From Hypsibius dujardini (Eukaryota; Tardigrada; Eutardigrada; Parachela; Hypsibiidae), in contig LRSR01000523.1 in assembly GCA_001579985.1 (NCBI GenBank), forward strand, positions 1 to 23,712: DNA of 23,712 nucleotides, given 5' to 3'. Positions 20,337 through 23,712 of the stretch are shown piece by piece. The position numbers were made by a program, and so were the translations under genes. Each line of letters begins with the position of its first letter. The stretch's first letter is position 1. A model generated the notes under the pieces. It was not told the DNA's origin. It saw nothing but the letters and a program-made list of their open reading frames with translations, and searched no databases.

Positions 20337-21129
20337 TACGCAAAGAGAGAAAAAAAAACACGTTTAGATCAAAATTTAAAATTTCGGAATGAGAAGCAGT
20401 GAAAATAATAACGCGCATATGCAAGGGCGCGCACAGGAAGCAATGCAAATTATTGATAGAGAGCGAGAGGGCGACACGAATTTCTGGCTCGAACTGAAAA
20501 CTGGCCGGTCTCGTATTTCAAGCTTGAGTCGGAGCTAAACCTACTAGGCAAAGTAGCAGGCAGTGTAAATTTACGGCCGTTTACGCAATAAAACGCCACA
20601 ATTTTTGTTCTACAAACAAACACCCACACACGCGTACGCACAAAGAAGGCAGAGAGAGAGATCCAGGCCAGTTGACGGCGCGGATCCGGGAGATTCTGCG
20701 TTTCCTAAATAATGCCCCGCTCTCGTGTGCGCGGCGCGTGCGCATTGATCGGGGGGGGGAGGGGCGGATCTCGAGACGCAGTTGTGGGTGCAATTTTTAA
20801 GCAGAGGCGCCCATAAATAAAAATAGGTCCCCGTGTGTGGGTGTGTTGTGTGTGCATACTCCTCGTAGTGAGGACTACCATAAGCGCATATTCCATGGAA
20901 AAATTATCATGATTGTGTTCAATGCAACTATAAAGGAAGATCCTAATTGTATTACAATACACACGTCCAGGTCCATAAATTACGTCAACGCCACGCCTGA
21001 ATATGCAAAAGGATTTTAATGCCGTAGACTGTGCTGCCACCACGTGGCAATCCGGCTAAGCCACGCCCATATTCCCGCCTTTTTATTGACCACTCGTATC
21101 CCATTGGTCCATACGACATCATGCCACAA

Positions 21130-21200
21130 TCAGTCAATCAACTAATCTCAACAATCAATCGATCGATTGTTCGCTTTCCAATCAATCAATCAATCAGTTG
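21130..21200 (-). repeat. Scattered (AATC)n repeats
   Basis: CAATCAATC runs at about 21128-21160 and 21178-21196, separated by the palindromic ATCGATCGAT. Member of the GATT/AATC family. Confidence 0.75.
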
Positions 21201-21231
21201 ACAGCTTGTGCTGTAGTGCTTAATCTAAACC

Positions 21232-21326
21232 GATAAGTCGTTGTTTATTTAATTGTTAAGTCGAACTTTCAGCCCAAGACTGGCAAATCTTATCGAGCTC
21301 CTCAGCTGATTATGTGCCGAGATAAG
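21232..21326. promoter_or_regulatory. Cluster of three GATA-factor sites
   Basis: GATAAG at 21232-21237 and 21321-21326 on the plus strand and at 21289-21294 on the minus strand, within 95 bases and about 1 kb upstream of the first visible Atrophin-like exon. A further copy lies at 22167-22172. Motif evidence only. Confidence 0.25.
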
Positions 21327-21669
21327 CTCTCCAGACGTGTAACTCGAAGATTTTCATCCTTGCCTGACGCTTCAGACATGTATAGGCTGTAGATAGGCAG
21401 AGTACAGATGCTCGATCTTCAAATACTTTATTTATTTTCGAAATTTATTTACTTCGCGTCGTCGGTAACAGTCGCGACAGTCGTTTGTGCATCGACATAC
21501 AAATATCCAAAAGTTCGTGTGCACAGTAATCTCTCGAGCTTTCTCGAGCGGATGTATGCCGGAGGCGCGAAAGCACCCAAACCACACCTCTGGGTTGTTA
21601 AAAAAATCACTTTAGTGATCACAATCAACAAAGCAGACAAAGGCAATCGAGCGTGCAATGGGTATGACA

Positions 21670-21935
21670 ATTCAGGCAGACAGCAAGGACAAACTGGCAG
21701 GCAGGCACGCAGTCAGGTATACAGACAGACAAATAGAGAAATACTGCGGCAGGCAGGCAGGTAAGTAAATGCACAGACAGGCAGACAGACAAACAGTCAA
21801 TCAGATAACATACAGACAACAGACAGACACACACATAGACACACAGACACACAGACAGACAAACACACAGACACACAGACAAACACACAGACAGACAGAC
21901 AGACAGACACACAGACACACAGACGGATTTGTAGA
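21670..21935 (+). repeat. (CAGA/CACA)n tract, right flank
   Basis: About 265 bases of CAGA and ACAC-interrupted units. Alternating CACAGACACACAGACA phrases at 21825-21925 form a higher-order pattern. Confidence 0.88.
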
Positions 21936-22387
21936 CAAATAATAAAAAACCCGAAGGTTAGATAGACACAGTGCAGAGTGCAGCCAGTCAAGGAGCTCCA
22001 ATTTTAGATGTTATTTCCACATCTTACAATTTGGGTATAATCGACACTTCGGTACCTGATTAATTGCAACGTGAAATATGCTCCGACCCCGTACTCATAC
22101 CGGATAGTCGCCAGTCACCACCACACGCTGATCACGTCACATTCCAAAAACACGCAGTAAATAATCGATAAGAGCTATCATCCGGCTTAATCATCACGAG
22201 AGGACAAAAAATCCATCGAAATTTACGACAACAGCAGCGGCACGAACGCCACAATTACTCCCCGCAAGTCGTCCGTCTCGAGAATGTGTTTAAATTAATA
22301 ATAACAATTGTTGCGGAGAGTATGTCAATCAGCCACATCTCTGCATAGGCCGCAATCGTGAATAAGACATCAGTAGTCCACGAGAGC

Positions 22388-22393
22388 CAGACT

Positions 22394-22439
<46 letters not shown>

Positions 22440-22440
22440 A
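22388..22440 (+). repeat. Pure (CAGA)n tract, right flank
   Basis: About thirteen nearly perfect CAGA units without degenerate flanks. Confidence 0.93.
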
Positions 22441-23040
22441 AAGAGCTAATCTACTCGACAGTGCGGAAAAAGACTTTGCTTTTCCTTCGTACTGTGTCTC
22501 TACGACCCCGCACATGCTGTTGGTTGGTGGGTGCTTTGCATTTGAAATGTCAATCTCTGAGGCAGTCAGTCGGTGTACACATAGTGTTATGTCAACAAAT
22601 TCTTACTTAGCATTTCGGGTCGGCCTCTCTCACTCTGCGCTCCGAGAAGGGGCCGCGATCGGTTTACCAGCAGCGAGCGAACTTTTATCGACCATTTACG
22701 CCCCATTGTGGGCGGGGGCGCGAGCGAGCGAGTTCCCCGAGGTCCTCCAACCCTTACACTACACTAGTAGAGAGAGAGCACCACAAATAGGGAAAGCAAA
22801 AATTAAAACTAGCTTATTTATTTATTCTTCAGACAACTGAAAATTATGTTACTAAGGATTACTAAGTATCTTTTAGTGACCGGGACTTTTAGTTTTTAGG
22901 TTTTGTATTAAATTAATTACTAACACTTTTAATTTGGTATTCTTGTTTAGTTCTGCGATTCCTGATCAGGTCGACAGGACATGCAAGTGCTGTGAGTTCG
23001 ACCCGAAACAATGCCGTGAAGGCAGGCAGGCAGGCAGGAA

Positions 23041-23097
23041 TTTGTCTGTCTGTGTGTGATTTGTCTGTCTGTATGTGATTTGTCTGTCTGTGTGTGA
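23041..23097 (+). repeat. Three 19-bp tandem copies
   Basis: TTTGTCTGTCTGTGTGTGA occurs three times back to back (23041, 23060, 23079) with one substitution in the middle copy. A short GGCA run lies just before it (23021-23038). Confidence 0.9.
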
Positions 23098-23196
23098 TGC
23101 GACGAAATTGAAAATAATAATGACAGCTTAAAAAACAACTGCTTGTTTTTAACAGCTTGTTCGCCTGGTCTAAACACCGTCATCTACTATACTAGT

Positions 23197-23218
23197 GCAG
23201 ACAGACAGACAGACAGAC
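23197..23218 (+). repeat. Short (CAGA)n tract
   Basis: About five perfect CAGA units near the right edge. Confidence 0.85.
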
Positions 23219-23712
23219 CCTCCCCCGACTGACATACTTGAAATGAGGTGGTTGACTGAACAATGCAGCGATGGTCGAGGCAAATTTAAAAACCAATGAT
23301 TTCTATGTGATTGTTTTTATTTTATTTTAAATGTATTTCTATTACCCGGTCATTTTTAAAATACACATAAATCTACAGTGTATTATAGTTTATTTATTAC
23401 ATTGAATTCAGATCAATACTCGTCGACTATTGCGGTACAAAAAATGTACGAATATTTTGCAATATTTTATATCAATCGTATGGCACTTCGCGGTGAAAGT
23501 GTGAGCTGTTCAATCTGCTCCCATTTCTTCGAAACTGGAAAACGGAAAGCCACCCCGCACTAACCAATCGATATTTCGGGAGCAGCGGGGGAGACAGACA
23601 TACCGCTGAAATAGCCCATGCGGGATGTCGTTTATTCAAGCGACACCGTGACCGGATGCTGTAGTCTCTCCGAGACACGCGGCAAACTCAATTCCCGCCA
23701 ATCCATAATAAC

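Larger units (their letters stand above)
20337..23712. other. Non-coding right flank, probable Atrophin-like upstream region
   Basis: 3.4 kb with no supportable gene. From left to right: a CG-rich patch with a GA run and a G run (20640-20770); a stretch with promoter-type motifs: CRE-like TTACGTCA (20980-20987), octamer-like ATGCAAA (21003-21009), E-box CACGTG (21041-21046) and inverted CCAAT (about 21102); GATT/AATC repeats (21130-21200); three GATAAG sites (21232, 21289 reversed, 21321); a period-4 tract (21670-21935); another tract (22388-22440) followed by a CG-rich patch (22620-22750); a 19-bp triplicate (23041-23097); and A+T-rich DNA to the edge. The motifs fit a promoter for the leftward Atrophin-like gene, but this is inference. 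Confidence 0.45.

Noticed and set aside
20745-20766. G-quadruplex signals at G runs (also near 6267-6278 and 7629-7643)
   Set aside because: They are mostly single long G runs rather than four separated runs, so no specific structure can be claimed.
22358-22840. Plus-strand open frame of 160 codons in the right flank
   Set aside because: Its start lies in a CAGA tract, it has no recognisable domain, and no splice or family support was seen.
23630-23712. Short minus-strand open frame beginning with ATG near the right edge
   Set aside because: It is about 24 codons long with no family match and cut off from upstream context.

Overview
This window is nuclear DNA from an animal with many short spliceosomal introns (about 60 to 760 bases, GT..AG). 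A tyrosine decarboxylase gene, the first enzyme of tyramine/octopamine synthesis, sits here next to an Atrophin gene, so a protostome invertebrate is most likely. I cannot fix the phylum from the sequence alone. I read four protein genes exon by exon, checking reading phase at every junction.

Layout. From the left edge to 1519 (+) lies the 3' half of a cyclic nucleotide-gated channel subunit: end of the membrane domain, pore, S6, C-linker, cyclic nucleotide-binding domain and C-terminal coiled coil. It converges on a complete 12-exon tyrosine decarboxylase gene (5976 down to 1950, -, 644 aa). Upstream of that on the same strand is a complete 15-exon gene for the cytosolic phenylalanyl-tRNA synthetase beta subunit (12588 down to 7362, 588 aa). 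Next, also on the minus strand, is an Atrophin/RERE/EGL-27-type chromatin corepressor (about 20336 down to 13622, 12 exons, 1033 aa if the first in-window ATG is used, but probably incomplete at its 5' end). From 20337 to the right edge I see no supportable gene; this stretch has promoter-like motifs and repeats. The three minus-strand genes have unrelated housekeeping, neurotransmitter and chromatin roles, so the order does not suggest a joint pathway or an operon (gaps are 1.0 to 1.4 kb).

Repeats dominate the non-coding DNA. Fifteen introns and several intergenic stretches carry 40 to 400 base tracts of degenerate period-4 sequence (CAGA on one strand, TCTG on the other). Each tract keeps one orientation, and orientation is independent of the direction of transcription. 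A second period-4 family (GATT/AATC) and several short tandem or inverted repeats are also present. No rRNA, recognisable tRNA, CRISPR array or intact transposon was found.

The most interesting observations are the intron-filling tracts, a dense TGTTCG motif cluster with a perfect palindrome between the synthetase and Atrophin genes, a 27-base perfect inverted repeat in a synthetase intron, and a channel whose nucleotide-binding domain looks like a classical A-type subunit but whose pore lacks the usual glutamate. I found no convincing undescribed multi-gene system.
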